DNA of 60,474 bases from Stentor coeruleus (GCA_001970955.1 MPUH01000368.1:1-60474); one strand, 5' to 3'. Positions 37,994 to 49,095 are shown, numbered from the stretch's first letter. The notes: a model not told the origin generated them from the letters alone. Numbers and translations are program-made.

Positions 37994-38971
37994 TTAGATT
38001 ATATAAACATTTTTTTTACTGAAATAGCTGACTTTTGATCACTAGTTTTAGAACGTCGAATAAAGGTTTTCAAATATGATGTTAAAGAAATGGATGTTGA
38101 AGGTTTTTTTAATGGGTTTGGGTTTTTTAAGAAGGGGATTTTAGGTTTTATTAGTTTTATGATGTATGATTAAGATCTTGGAGGGAATATTTTTTAAAGT
38201 TTTTGATTTTATGAGTTTTTTTTGGGTTGGGGTGAAGTTTAGGATGTTGAGGATTATGAAGGTAAGATTTTGAAAAGATTGAGATATTGTTCAATGTGCA
38301 GAGTGGCTAAGGAAAGAAAGGTTGTAATTATAGGCTATTTGAAAAAGTATTTTATGTAAAATTAGATAAGATAGCTAATAAGTGTATGGTTTATTGATAG
38401 AAGGGTTTAATGAAGGTTTGTAAGGGGTTGCCAAGATTTTGAATGTGTTATGATCATTTTTGCTTTAAGAAAGATAAAGTGTTGACTAAAATGGATATTC
38501 CTGATCATGGAAGTTAGAAGAAAGGTTATAGAGGAAAGTATTGAATGAAATTATATCTTAGATTTAAAGCAGCACTAGACTTAACTCTTTTTCATTAAAA
38601 ATTCCATAGTCTATCATAATACATGAAACTTATACAATATCATATTCAAAAAATAATCTAATTATCTCAAAAATTCCATGCATATTCATAAATACATAAT
38701 TTTACATGATTCAAAATACATAAACATAAGTGATTTATATACTTAAACAAACTATTTATCATTAAACATACGCTAAAATGAGTAAAAAAAGAAGAATTAA
38801 ACATTAAAATTAATTATCAAAATATTATAAACAAAGTATAAAATGTAAAATGATATATTAAATATAAGACACACATAATAAATTAGATTTGAAAAGAAAA
38901 GTATTTAAAAACAACATTTTGATATTTAAAACTAGAAAATTTGTATAGTATTTCTATATGGTTAACTAATA
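37994..38971. other. 1-kb spacer, no gene seen
   Basis: 37994-38530 is strongly G>C on the plus strand (5' flank of the histidine kinase). 38560-38971 is A/C-rich on the same strand (3' flank of CSN2). The switch is abrupt near 38550. I see no ORF, RNA or relic. Confidence 0.6.
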
Positions 38972-40368
38972 CTAATTTCTAATTTTTTCTAATAGTCCTG
39001 AGTTTATTCCCCAAACTGAGTCAGACCATTTTTTAATAGACTCATAACGAGTCTTGTCGTGTTTCTGTTCAACTTCAATATATTCTTCAACTTCATCAAT
39101 TTTAGCTGCAATTTTGTCTTCCATAATTAACTGTACAACTAATGAAATAACATCTTTAACTGATATCTGTAATTCTGAAGCTAAATATTTTAACCCAATA
39201 CTCTTATAAGGTTTGATTTTCGTGCATAACACATTAAGCCTAACACCTCTAAGTAAATCATCCATATACTCATGAATAAATGGGTCATCAGATAACTTCG
39301 CTGTTTTATCCGTAATAATCCTTTGAACTTCTTGCATATTACTACTTTCATAAGCAAGCCTAAGGTTCATCATAGCAATAATCTCAGGGTCATCCTTATA
39401 AACCTTAGCTTCCTGTGAATGAAAAGGGTTGATTTTACTATTAGCCAAAATACTAGTCATAGCAAGATGCTTCAATACACTTTTAGCCCTTGGATTACCA
39501 ACTTCTTGATAACATTTAAAAGCTTCAAACTGTTCAGAAAGTGCTTTAGCCCAACTTTTCTCACTCATATACATTTTACTCCCACATTCTTTTATAACTC
39601 CAATTATTCTTGGATCAGATACATCAGCATTAAGTGCTTCAGTTTTCTTATATAACAACTTCATCCTTCGAGCATTTTTCGTAATGCTACAAAGCTGCAT
39701 TTCTAAAGCATAAGCTTCAATCAAACTTGAAGATTTACTAGAATCATCTGAACCATCAGGTAAAAGACAGTAAGATATAAGTTCTTTTATTGTACTTCCA
39801 GCTTTTTCCAATTCATTTTTATCCAAATAATACTTAGCAAGTCTTGCATTTGTATTGAAAAGTAGTCTGAAATTTTTACTTTCTTTCAATTTGTCTATCA
39901 TCATTGTNGTCTTGCATTTGTATTGAAAAGTAGTCTGAAATTTTTACTTTCTTTCAATTTGTCTATCATCATTGTTAAGACTCTCATTGAATAATTAGTA
40001 TCATTTATTTTTGATGAGGTGTCTAGAATTTGGTTTATAGCTTCTGTAGCATCATTTCGGGCAACGTTATCCATCATAGAAATTATGCTTCCAAGATGTT
40101 TACACATTCTTTCATACTCTTCAAAGCCACATTCTAATATTATAACATTTTTTAAAGCTTTGAAACGATATTGTTGTTCTTCTATAGGTTTAGCACTTTC
40201 TAGTTCTAAGACTCTTAAGAATCCTTCAAGGGCACGTCGAGGATTTTTTTTCTGGTCGTCTTCAGCTTCATAGAATGTGTTTTCGATAAGCACTTGAGCT
40301 TCATCAACATCATCTTGATCAGACCAAGAATCTTGATTACTGTCGTAGTCGTAATCACTTGAAGACAT
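38972..40368 (-). CDS. CSN2: COP9 signalosome subunit 2
   Basis: One 442-residue PCI-domain protein once the 67-bp duplication at the N (39908) is collapsed. Left uncollapsed it splits into 310- and 155-residue ORFs. Landmarks match CSN2/COPS2 throughout: acidic N-terminus, DPRIIGVIKECGSKMYM (family GVIRECGGKMHL), INPFHSQEAKVYKDDPEIIA (family INPFDSQEAKPYKNDPEI), DDPFIHEYMDDLLRGVRLNV, and a PCI winged helix ISVKDVISLVVQLIMEDKI. CSN2 is a core lid subunit of the complex that removes Nedd8 from cullins. The 26S lid paralogue RPN6 is less similar. Confidence 0.95.
39841..39975. repeat. Assembly-type direct repeat around a single N (two 67-bp copies)
   Basis: 39841-39907 and 39909-39975 are identical and flank the N at 39908 inside CSN2. 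Collapsing restores the frame. Confidence 0.93.
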
Positions 40369-41629
40369 ATTTATTGATAAGATTTTTATCTTGAGTTTTG
40401 ATAAAGGATTGTAGGTGGATAAGATAAATTTTATGTTTTGGGTTTGTGATTAGAAGATAGGGTTTGAGTTAGGGATGAGCTTATGAAAGATAATTTAGTT
40501 GTTTAGATTTTGGGATTATAAAGTGAATGATTGTGGTGATGATTTTATAAAATATATATAAAAAATAGTTTTTTTTATATAAGAAAAGGCTTTTGTATAG
40601 TAAATTATATATGGATAAAGGAAAATAAGCTTTTAAGGTTAGGGTATGAAATATTTTTACCTTTGAAAGATAGGATATATAATGGTATTCATAAAAGAAT
40701 TATTATAGGAATGAGTGTTAGGGTGTTAGATAAATTTACCGATGAGAGATATTTATAAATGGTAAGGATTTATTTTTGCTATTGGATTGTTTATTAGTAG
40801 ACAATTAGATTATAGACTCTGGGTAGACGAATAAGAGGACTAGCAGTAGAAATTCGTACCCAATTTCAATTAATTTCCTAAAGCAAGAACATCGCAAATC
40901 CTCAATCATTTGTATTTTTATATGAAGACTTTATAGATAAGTATGATAGCATCTGACCGGATATCATTATTTTTAATTGTTTTTGTCTAGAAACTATAGG
41001 AAACCAAAAAAGTGACTTTTGGAATTTAGACTTGCAAGCTAATAGTAGTTATTTGCCAATTTGAAAAAGTAAAGTTTTTGTCATATCTTAGCTTCAAGAC
41101 TAGATAATTAATCTAGAGGGTTACAAGATTGTAATAATGAGAAGTATTTAGATTTTTCCATATAGTTATCAGATTTATAATTCAAATGCATTACAAGCAC
41201 TTCCTAATATTGACTAGAATATTTTGTATTTATTATCCTATACCAACAGTATGCTTGTACCATATTGCTGGTTTCTTCCCCCAAAAGTTCAGAAAATACT
41301 CAAGTATAAAATTAACTAAATTTCAACTATTTAATCCTAAAAAAAAAATTACTAAACAGTGACAGAGTTAGAAAAATCCTCAAAGACTTAAACGAAAATA
41401 TAATAAAAAGTGAATAATTCTTGAAATTATACATGGCATATCTAAGAATAATATACTGAAGAAAATGATAAAGGAAATAAAATTTATTCTTTCTCTATAT
41501 GGAGCTCGCTTATATTAAAAATAGCTTACGAAAAATATTAAAGATAATAAAAAAATAGTGAAGTGGGTTGAGGGTGTTGTTTTGAATATGGAAAATATAA
41601 TTTTAGTTATTTATTGAAGGAAGAAAAAG
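40369..41629. other. Gene-poor region with a possible coding relic
   Basis: 40369-40760 is G>C (5' flank of CSN2). Between about 40890 and 41110 the plus strand has one frame with protein-like content (NPQSFVFLYEDFIDKYDSI, SDFWNLDLQANSSYLPI) broken by TAA, TGA, TGA and TAG. At about 41180 another piece reads NALQALPNID, similar to PHALQAIPDL at the start of the gene at 42614. No intact gene. Confidence 0.35.
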
Positions 41630-41698
41630 TCTCCTATGGAAGGTTCGAACTTCCTTCTTCTAGGCTTATCTAGATGTGTTACTATACACTAACAGGAG
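41630..41698 (-). tRNA. tRNA-like sequence, probably a pseudogene
   Basis: On the minus strand 69 nt fold as a cloverleaf. The acceptor is CTCCTGT with ATAGGAG (one G-U), linker TA, D stem GTGT/ACAC with a short loop lacking GG, anticodon stem TCTAG/CTAGA, and T arm GGAAG-TTCGAAC-CTTCC, with discriminator A. The anticodon loop (ATAAGC) is only six bases, so no anticodon can be assigned. The start CTCCTGTTAGTGTATAGT recalls tRNA-Asp/Glu. It is most likely a decayed tRNA gene; an indel or sequencing error is the alternative. Confidence 0.55.
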
Positions 41699-42613
41699 TT
41701 ATTTTAAGTGGCCAGATTGTGCTTTAATTATATACAAATTTATATTGTTATAAAGGAAATTGATGGAATTAGTTGTTTGAGTTAGAAAGGAATAAAGGGT
41801 AGGTGTTAGGGTGTTAAGATAAGATTTGAAATAGGCTTTATTGGTTTGAAATTATGTGATTTTGGGCTTTTGAAAATTTTTGTGTGGTTTAGATGGGGAA
41901 TTTGGATTTTTTTTCTTAAGAAAGTTGTGGATTTTAAGTGGCTGGGTGTTAATTTCTGTAACAAAAATTTTAATTATCATCAGTTATTTTCTGGTCTCTT
42001 AATTTTTATCCCAAGTCTTAGATTTTTTTTGGTAAATCTTATTTCAGTCAAAATTATTCATATCAAATTCTTGAATAGCATTTCTTTATATTCTAGTCTT
42101 ACTTGAGTTACTGCATTTTTCGCTTTGTATAAAACTAAATTTTATTAAATTTTTCTACCTTTCAGTCCCAATTGCGATTTCTGACGCTTTTCGATTACTT
42201 TCTTACATATTTTTGATTCAAAAATATACAATATCCAAAAAACCTTATCTATAAACCGCAAGCTGCCCATAAATTATAAACCAAATCTAAAACAATCTAC
42301 AAACTCACCTCTAATCTAAAAAGTAATAATCTCATCCTAATCTTTATCCCATCTCTAAATTCCTTTCTTTTCTCTTCATCCAAGCCCTTAATTTTTCCTT
42401 CATAAACACTTTCTCCCTCCTAAATCCTAATTTTTTCATAAACCAACCCAATCAAATCACCACAAAAAAATCCTCTCCTCCAAAATAATTCCCTTAAATT
42501 CTCCTAACCTCACAACCATGATCATCCTCCTTCCTCTTTTTCCATCTAATCCCATACCTCATCAAACTTCAAAAATCACTCTCAATATTTTCCCCATAAT
42601 TTAACCTCAAATA
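41699..42613. other. Spacer, 5' flank of the propeller-like gene
   Basis: No gene seen. 42230-42613 is strongly C>G on the plus strand (poly-pyrimidine patches such as tcctccttcctctttttcc), the strongest skew block in the window. An 86-codon open frame at 41846 is judged spurious. Confidence 0.55.
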
Positions 42614-43840
42614 ATGGGAAACTGTACAAATGCATCAATGAACCCTCATGCTCTTCAAGCAATCCCAGATCTTTATTACCTTGATCGTCGTAATCAACAA
42701 GTTCTATTCATAAGCAAAAACCAAAGCACAAAAATTGACTTTTCTAAGACCATCTCTTTTTATGAGAACTCCAGTATAATCTATTTATCCGCTTCAGAAT
42801 TCCTCATAGCCGGTGGTAGAAAACCTTCCCAAAAACTTAGCAAAAAAGTCTTCAGAGTCAACAGTCTTCTAAAAAAAACCTACATTCAACCAAGTTTACC
42901 TTTCCCAGCATACGGTGGTAATCTCATCTACAACAAAGGGAATATTTACTTATCCTCAGCTATAACCGAACAAAATGGTTCAGATTATCCATGTCCTTTA
43001 TTAAAATACTGTCTAAATGAACAAACATGGGAAGTTTGTGATGTTAGTGACTTGCATTTAAATGCTAAGTATTCACTTAACAATATTTTATACTCACAAT
43101 CATGTCTACATGATCATAAAATTTTCACAATGTCAGGGAAACTTTTATCAACTGGGACTTTGACTAGAAAAATATTTTCAATCAATTTGAGCAACTCATC
43201 TTTTAGAGTTAATCTTGAACCATTTAAACTTCCAGAAAAATTCAGAAATGTTAGATGTTGTTCTACAGGAAAAGTATTTATGATATGTGGTGAACAAGTA
43301 TCAGCAGATAAATCAGTGATTTATACTTATAGTTTTGAAACTAAGACTTGGAAATTATTAGATGAAGTTTTAGGGTTGTTTAGTGAAATTTATCCAAGTT
43401 TGATTATTAGTAGTAAAATTGTTTTTTTATCTTATCCTTATGTTGTGGTTAGGGACTTGGTAAAAACCCATGTTTTTAATTTTGAAGAAGAAAATAAAAA
43501 GCAAAAAGGACATTTGAGTGTCCCTTCAGGGAGTTCAGACTCGGTTAATAGGTCGAAATCTTTTGATGTTAGGCAGCATGCTGAATCTGAAGAAACCAAA
43601 CTTAAAAACTTGGGAGACCCTCTTGAGAAAGCCCCAAGGCAGAAAAGTATGCATCATGAATATGAGAAAGTCAGAAGACATAATATGAAAAAATCAGAAA
43701 AAAAAATCACGGCAAAATACTTGAAATGCTCTGCACCTTTTTTACCCAGCAACATCCTTGGGGCTAGATCTTTAAATTCAAGCTCTTCTCATTCAAGTTC
43801 ATCAGAATCGATAAGTAGCTCTAATTCTAGTAAGACTTAG
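42614..43840 (+). CDS. Kelch/propeller-like protein with myristoylation-type N-terminus
   Basis: A 408-residue protein starting MGNCTNASMN (Gly2, Cys4). Residues of about 20-290 look like a degenerate six-bladed propeller: hydrophobic strands alternate with motifs such as SSIIYLSASEFLIAGGRK, YGGNLIYNKGNIYLSSA, CLHDHKIFTMSGK and IYTYSFETKTWKLLDE, kelch-like but without the classic GG doublets. The tail is basic and ends in a Ser run (NSSSSHSSSSESISSSNSSK). It is probably a membrane-anchored adaptor; kelch assignment is tentative. Confidence 0.6.
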   Translation: MGNCTNASMNPHALQAIPDLYYLDRRNQQVLFISKNQSTKIDFSKTISFYENSSIIYLSASEFLIAGGRKPSQKLSKKVFRVNSLLKKTYIQPSLPFPAYGGNLIYNKGNIYLSSAITEQNGSDYPCPLLKYCLNEQTWEVCDVSDLHLNAKYSLNNILYSQSCLHDHKIFTMSGKLLSTGTLTRKIFSINLSNSSFRVNLEPFKLPEKFRNVRCCSTGKVFMICGEQVSADKSVIYTYSFETKTWKLLDEVLGLFSEIYPSLIISSKIVFLSYPYVVVRDLVKTHVFNFEEENKKQKGHLSVPSGSSDSVNRSKSFDVRQHAESEETKLKNLGDPLEKAPRQKSMHHEYEKVRRHNMKKSEKKITAKYLKCSAPFLPSNILGARSLNSSSSHSSSSESISSSNSSKT

Positions 43841-44300
43841 GGTCTGTTAGTCTAAATATCAATCTTTGTATGTTTATATATAAATTTAGTATTTAAGAAT
43901 ATTAGTTTTGTAAAGAATCATTGGTATTTTTGTGTTAAAGAGAAGTATTTTATAATTTTCATTTGGGTATTGTGTGAAGATAACAATGATTTAGGTATAA
44001 AGGGTAGTTTATAAGATTTTATAGGACTTTGAAAACTAAAAATGTTTTTGTGTTAGGATTAGAACCACACAAAAAGCTGTAAAGTTCATAGAATAGTATA
44101 TTATTTTAGCTATAGTTTATAATAAATGAACATATTTACACTTATTATGAATTTAGTCTATAATTTGTACAAAATCGATAATAACAAACTTTTTTCCTCA
44201 ACATAAAACTAAAAATACAAACTTCCCAATATAAATTATATAATACTATCAAAGCCTTTTCTAAACAAAAAAAGCTTTTGTGTTAATTTTATATATCTCC
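43841..44300. other. Spacer between convergent genes
   Basis: G>C on the plus strand to about 44060, then A/C-rich towards the minus-strand gene. No gene seen. Confidence 0.6.
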
Positions 44301-44564
44301 TCAAAGTAATTGGCACTTGCAATTGGCCTTACTAATTGGATAATTATCATTCATAGGACTTTCTCCTCTATCTGAATATTCTTTAGCTAATAAACTTATC
44401 ATTGAAATCATAGAATCATGATGATGAAAAGTAGTAGTTTTAGGTGTTAACTCGTATTCTGAAATATGCTCTTCAACCATAAGATGAGAAGTTGAATTAT
44501 TGTCCCCAATACTCAAAATACTTAAAGCTGAAGGACTACTTATAGTGATATTTCTTATAGCCAT
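44301..44564 (-). CDS. Small protein with a C-terminal CaaX box, hypothetical
   Basis: An 87-residue ORF, Ser/Thr/His-rich, ending KANCKCQLL. CQLL fits a CaaX box with Leu last, the preference of geranylgeranyltransferase I, and the second Cys two residues upstream could add palmitate. No other domain. The ATG is preceded, on its own strand, by ttatataataatcatat, like other starts here. It is probably a prenylated membrane-associated peptide; whether it is expressed is open. Confidence 0.5.
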   Translation of the reverse strand: MAIRNITISSPSALSILSIGDNNSTSHLMVEEHISEYELTPKTTTFHHHDSMISMISLLAKEYSDRGESPMNDNYPISKANCKCQLL

Positions 44565-45194
44565 ATATGATTATTATATAAATTTATCATAACTTTATTG
44601 AAAAAGAATATTTGCTATGATATTATGAGTTTTATGATGAGGATTTAGTTTTATTTGTCATTTTCATTGAGAAAAAATTAGGTTTTTTACTTTGATTCAC
44701 ATTTTTTTTCATTTTTTTGGCAGTTTATATGAATTTATATGTTTATGCTTGTGTAAATATTTTGAAATAAAAATATTTTGGAATTTTAGGGTTAGTAGAG
44801 ATGTGTATTAATATAAATATACTTTTCTAAGCTGAAAGTTGGATATTCTATTTTATTTGTTAAGATAAATTGTATTTCATGCATAAATCTTTTGATTTAT
44901 ATTCTAAACTTATAAATTCACTAAACTTACTACCTTTTATTCAAATCTCACTTATAATCATTAATTATCACATACTAATATTCACATATCACTTTCACTC
45001 ATCCTATGACATAAGCAACTTATGCCAAGTCTTTTAATTCCAAAATTTTCTTATGAAAAAACAACTAAAATTCCTTTAATATTTTCATGATAAAATATTC
45101 ATACTTATATTCAATAATATAATAAAAGATAAAAAACATAGTATTCAGATAGCGAACTTTATAATGTAAGTGATAATTTTAATATAATAAATAA
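44565..45194. other. Divergent spacer
   Basis: AT-rich. The left half is T/G-rich on the plus strand and the right half A/C-rich. It ends taatataataaata before the ATG at 45195. No gene seen. Confidence 0.6.
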
Positions 45195-46940
45195 ATGTTC
45201 TTGCTAACTATCCTATGCTTGCAGTTTCATTTAGCAGTATCAACTCTTAAAGTTATAAGCCCAGACGAACTCTCACATCTTGATATCTCGTATATTTTAT
45301 CATCATACAGCAATCCTAATTTACAACCAACATACGGTCGTCTAGTATTTGTTGATGTCCTATCGAATTGCAAACTATCTTCTACATCATCCTTAGGCCC
45401 AGAAACTATAGCCGTATTATATGCAGAAGAAAGCTATAATTGTGATATTAGCATGCTTGGATATAATGCAGAGCAAGCAGGATGTTTTGGTTCTTTAATC
45501 ATATACTCATCATTAAACCGAAACGATGTTTTTTCAAACTTATATGCCACTAATGAAATCTACAGGCCTCTACAAAGCCAAAAACTTATCACTTTTTCTC
45601 TTCTCATCGATGAAAATACTGGGAGTGTGCTTAAAAGCTATGAAAAAAATCAAATCTGGGTAACTTATAAGTACTCAGATATCAAAATTTCAGATTACCC
45701 TTTTATAAAATACTACATGACATCTGATTTCAATCAAGATAAAGCTTATATAGACAAAATATATGATATTGTTTCTAATTATGCTGAAATCTGGGTACAA
45801 GAGCTAAGTTTGTATTCTCTTTTCGAAGAATACTATATACTATATGGAAATGATGTTAATTATGATGAAGCCGACTGCTATACTGCACTTAGCACATTGA
45901 AATATTGTTTACCTCCTAGTGGAAATATTTCAGGTAAGTTAAAACTCATCAATACTTTGTTAATATTAAATGTATATGAATCTTTGAGCTATTCAGATAT
46001 ATTAATTTTCTTAGACTACCTTCAAACCTTATACACAACATGTGTTGATACTTATAATCTTGCATGTCATGAAGAGATTTTATCAGCTAAAAACCTGACA
46101 ATTGATTATTCTGAAAATCCTTTTAAAAAAGGATATAGTTCTTTTGATATGCTACAATCAATTTCAGTAAATGAAGTTTATATTTATTCACCTGAGTATT
46201 TTGAACAACTTTATATTATGAGTTCTAGATCTCTTGCAGATTTCAAAAAATGCTATTTGACATGCGATTTAGTTAATGTTACTGATGGAATCTGTAGTGA
46301 AGGATGTAATAATACTGAATGTGGATTTGATAATTTAGACTGTTTAAGAACACAAGGGTGCTTTAGTTTTATGATTGGCGATGGGAATTGTAATAAAGAA
46401 TGTGTTGATGATCCAGATTGTGGGGAATTAAAAGATAATAAGAAAGATGATAGTTTTTTTATTGCTGTTATTTTGGTGCCAATTTGTGGACTTATTATAA
46501 TGTAATTAATATACAGAATACTCATAATCATCCTTATTATAGCAATAGTTAAATATAAAAAAATCAAGAGAAAAAACTTAGCTTCTCTAAATTCATCATC
46601 TATTGATTATCAGGTAAAACCTTTATCATCTGAAGTAAAAGCCATTCCTTGTTTTGACAATTTTAATATGAATGTTCATCCTATAATTCAATACCCACCA
46701 ATTTATGCATTTAGTGATTGCAAACCTAATGTGTATTCAAAGCTTAAAATTGCATATAGTTCATCAGCGTATTCTGAAAAACGCAGTTGCTCTTTAGATG
46801 AAAAATTTTTTGTTGATGGAGAATCAGTGATAATAGCTGGAGAAAATTGTGAACACATTTATCATTCAAAATGCTATAAAAAATGGTCGAAAGACAACCA
46901 AAATAGTCAAGGATGCCCGAAGTGTCTTGAGAAAAGCTAA
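45195..46940 (+). CDS. Receptor-type RING protein: signal peptide, PA domain, Notch (LNR) repeats, TM, RING-H2-like
   Basis: A 576-residue protein after removing a 15-nt intron (46502-46516). A signal peptide (MFLLTILCLQFHLAVST) precedes a protease-associated domain at about 45-125 (YGRLVFVDVLSNC, AEQAGCFGSLIIYSS), then a helical luminal region. A Lin12/Notch repeat follows at about 365 (DGICSEGCNNTECGFDNLDC) with a second, shorter one (GDGNCNKECVDDPDC), then one TM segment created across the splice (IAVILVPICGLIIIILIII). The cytosolic tail ends in a RING-like motif: CSLDE, CEHIYHSKCYKKW, CPKC. PA-TM-RING proteins (RNF13, GRAIL type) are membrane ubiquitin ligases of the endosomal system; LNR repeats inside one are unusual. 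The first RING pair is CxxD rather than CxxC. Confidence 0.82.
46502..46516 (+). other. 15-nt intron inside the transmembrane segment
   Basis: GTAATTAATATACAG. Splicing joins ATT ATA AT with A ATA CTC, continuing the TM helix into the RING tail. Retention gives ATG TAA and a protein ending in the membrane. Confidence 0.93.
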
Positions 46941-47253
46941 ATTAGTTAAAGGCTTTTTTTTAATGTTTTTAGAGTTAGATTTTATGGGAAAATATTATGG
47001 GTTGTTGGTTTGGTGGAAAAAATATGTGGAATTTTAAAGGATTATAAATTGGTTAAGGATTATAAATTCTTCATGAAGAAAAGTTTCATATTTAATTGAA
47101 TAATTCCTAATTAAATACACAACATATTTTCTTGTCCCTATACCACTACTGCAAACTAAAATACTATTCCAAAAAAATATCCTTTATATGCAACAATATT
47201 TCTTAATTAAAACTTAAACTAATTATCTTATTTAAACATGAAAAAACCTTTCT
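46941..47253. other. Spacer between convergent genes
   Basis: G-rich on the plus strand to about 47070, then A/C-rich. No gene seen. Confidence 0.6.
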
Positions 47254-49095
47254 TTAAGTCATTTTTCTGCTAATAAAAGCTTGGTGTTCATAATTATTAT
47301 TCTTTTTTCTCTCTCTATTTTTTTTCCTCTTAACCTTTTGCAATAATTTTTCATCACTATTTTCTCTGCATTTATACCTATCTTCTCTATTCATTTTAGT
47401 TTCTAAAACCCTTTCATCATCGCTATCCTCAAAAAATTCGCTTTCATTTTTCCTCAAACAACTCATTGGATACCTTTCTTCAACATCCCTTCCCGAGTCA
47501 ACTTCAATTGTTATCATAGTCTCATCATTAACCTCTTCACTTTTAGGTTTAAATCTCCAATACTCTTCAATATCTACACCAATAGTAAAAGGAACAGTAT
47601 TTCTTCCATTAATAATAATCCTCAAAGCGGTTATTTTAAGTAAAATACGTCTTTTAACAGGACTCATCATAATAAGTTCTGAGCCTCTTCTTTTAAGAAC
47701 ATCTAATATTATAGGTAAAGTTTCAATAATAACAGGGGATATTAAAAGTGACTTAGTTTTAACTAAACTTTCATAATGTGTCAAAGCATCTAATTGTTCA
47801 ATAGCAGTAAACTGTAAAGGATGATTTTCTTTTTGAAGCATATTATAATGTTTATATAAAATCTCTATCATCCCAGTTATCGATTTAGGCTGAATAAACA
47901 TTAACATGAATTCATTAGTATTTTGTAATCTTGATATCATAATTTGAGCATTTCTAAAATCATTAAGCACATATCTATAACTTGCTGCTAGGATTTTAAC
48001 ATCTTCAGCATTAGTTGGCCATTTAGGTCTTGTTATAAAAATTATTACTAAAGCAACTCCAATAACAATTGCAGAAAATATGTTGATAATATAAATTAAC
48101 TCAGATAGATTCGCATCTTTCATATATTGGGAGTTTTTATCATTTAGTTTTAAATATGCGATAAAAATGTTACCAAGTAAACTTCCATTAAGTAAAATAT
48201 TTAGAATATTAGAACTTCCACATCTGTATATAGGGATGAATATAGAATATCCAGTAAATGCACAAAACATGATTAAAAGGATTATTATTTTAGGTTGATG
48301 TTTTTCATATAAACCTGCATGAACAATTATAACCCCTAAAGAAAAAAATAATCTTATAGGCTTGTAATAAATTCTAAGCCAAGTCGCTTTAAAAGAACTG
48401 AAAAAGTACATTTTTTCATAGAGCCACTCTGATGATATCCCAAGTACCTGTTCAAGTTCTTTAGTTTTTAAGGTATCTTCATGATCATCATTACATACAA
48501 ACTCATGTTTTTTTATGATAAAAATACAAAAAACAGGATATCCTATAGCAAAAACCCCACAAACTATAATTGTTAATAGACTTATAGTGATTTGAGTGCC
48601 TGTAATTTGACAATCATCATATCGACACATAGCTGTAGGTATTAAACCAAGACATATAGGGATATATAAAAAGTCCATAGCTTTAAAATAATGCCTTAAA
48701 AACCAGCATCTAAATGATCTTGAGCAACTAAAGAAAAAGCTAGCAAGAATTCCAGTAAGCAAAAGGGAAGATCCTATAAAAAGCCAAGAGACTGAGTAAG
48801 CTAAACGGATTGATGAAGGAATAGATTCTGATACATGCGATATTACGGTTATGTCTAGTGATAATAAGCTTAGATATGATGAAGAATAACGAAGCTTCCA
48901 TGATATTGGCCATATAGGTAAAAATGATTCATAGATTAGGTTATAGAGTTGGAAGGAGATTAGAAAGGCAAAAAACTTCTCGGTCCAGATCATGGATATT
49001 GGTAAGGAACCAAAGTTAGGGGTTTTGTGCTTGTAGTTGAATAGTAACTGATTTACTCTTATGCTTTCTTTAGTTTTATCGGCTATGTTTTCCAT
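47254..49095 (-). CDS. Multi-pass membrane protein, unrecognised
   Basis: A 613-residue protein with about eight to nine hydrophobic segments between residues 30 and 385 (FFAFLISFQLYNLIYESF, LFIGSSLLLTGILASFFF, ISLLTIIVCGVFAIGYPVF, LFFSLGVIIVHAGL, IIILLIMFCAFTGYSIFIPI, IFSAIVIGVALVIIFI). A cytosolic C-terminal half of 230 residues follows, helical then highly charged at the end (ENSDEKLLQKVKRKKNRERK). The layout resembles the membrane part of ciliate Cys-rich surface proteins, but the extracellular part is absent. Channel or receptor function cannot be told. A conserved-looking loop reads WLRIYYKPIRLFFS. Confidence 0.7.
   Translation of the reverse strand: MENIADKTKESIRVNQLLFNYKHKTPNFGSLPISMIWTEKFFAFLISFQLYNLIYESFLPIWPISWKLRYSSSYLSLLSLDITVISHVSESIPSSIRLAYSVSWLFIGSSLLLTGILASFFFSCSRSFRCWFLRHYFKAMDFLYIPICLGLIPTAMCRYDDCQITGTQITISLLTIIVCGVFAIGYPVFCIFIIKKHEFVCNDDHEDTLKTKELEQVLGISSEWLYEKMYFFSSFKATWLRIYYKPIRLFFSLGVIIVHAGLYEKHQPKIIILLIMFCAFTGYSIFIPIYRCGSSNILNILLNGSLLGNIFIAYLKLNDKNSQYMKDANLSELIYIINIFSAIVIGVALVIIFITRPKWPTNAEDVKILAASYRYVLNDFRNAQIMISRLQNTNEFMLMFIQPKSITGMIEILYKHYNMLQKENHPLQFTAIEQLDALTHYESLVKTKSLLISPVIIETLPIILDVLKRRGSELIMMSPVKRRILLKITALRIIINGRNTVPFTIGVDIEEYWRFKPKSEEVNDETMITIEVDSGRDVEERYPMSCLRKNESEFFEDSDDERVLETKMNREDRYKCRENSDEKLLQKVKRKKNRERKKNNNYEHQAFISRKMT

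Noticed and set aside
39841-39975. Two adjacent genes (310 and 155 residues) in CSN2
   Set aside because: Both end in the same duplicated 67 bp; collapsing gives one full-length CSN2.
41846-42106. 86-codon plus-strand ORF, hydrophobic
   Set aside because: Phe/Leu/Ile-rich translation typical of T-rich noncoding DNA; no neighbours, domains or codon bias to support it.
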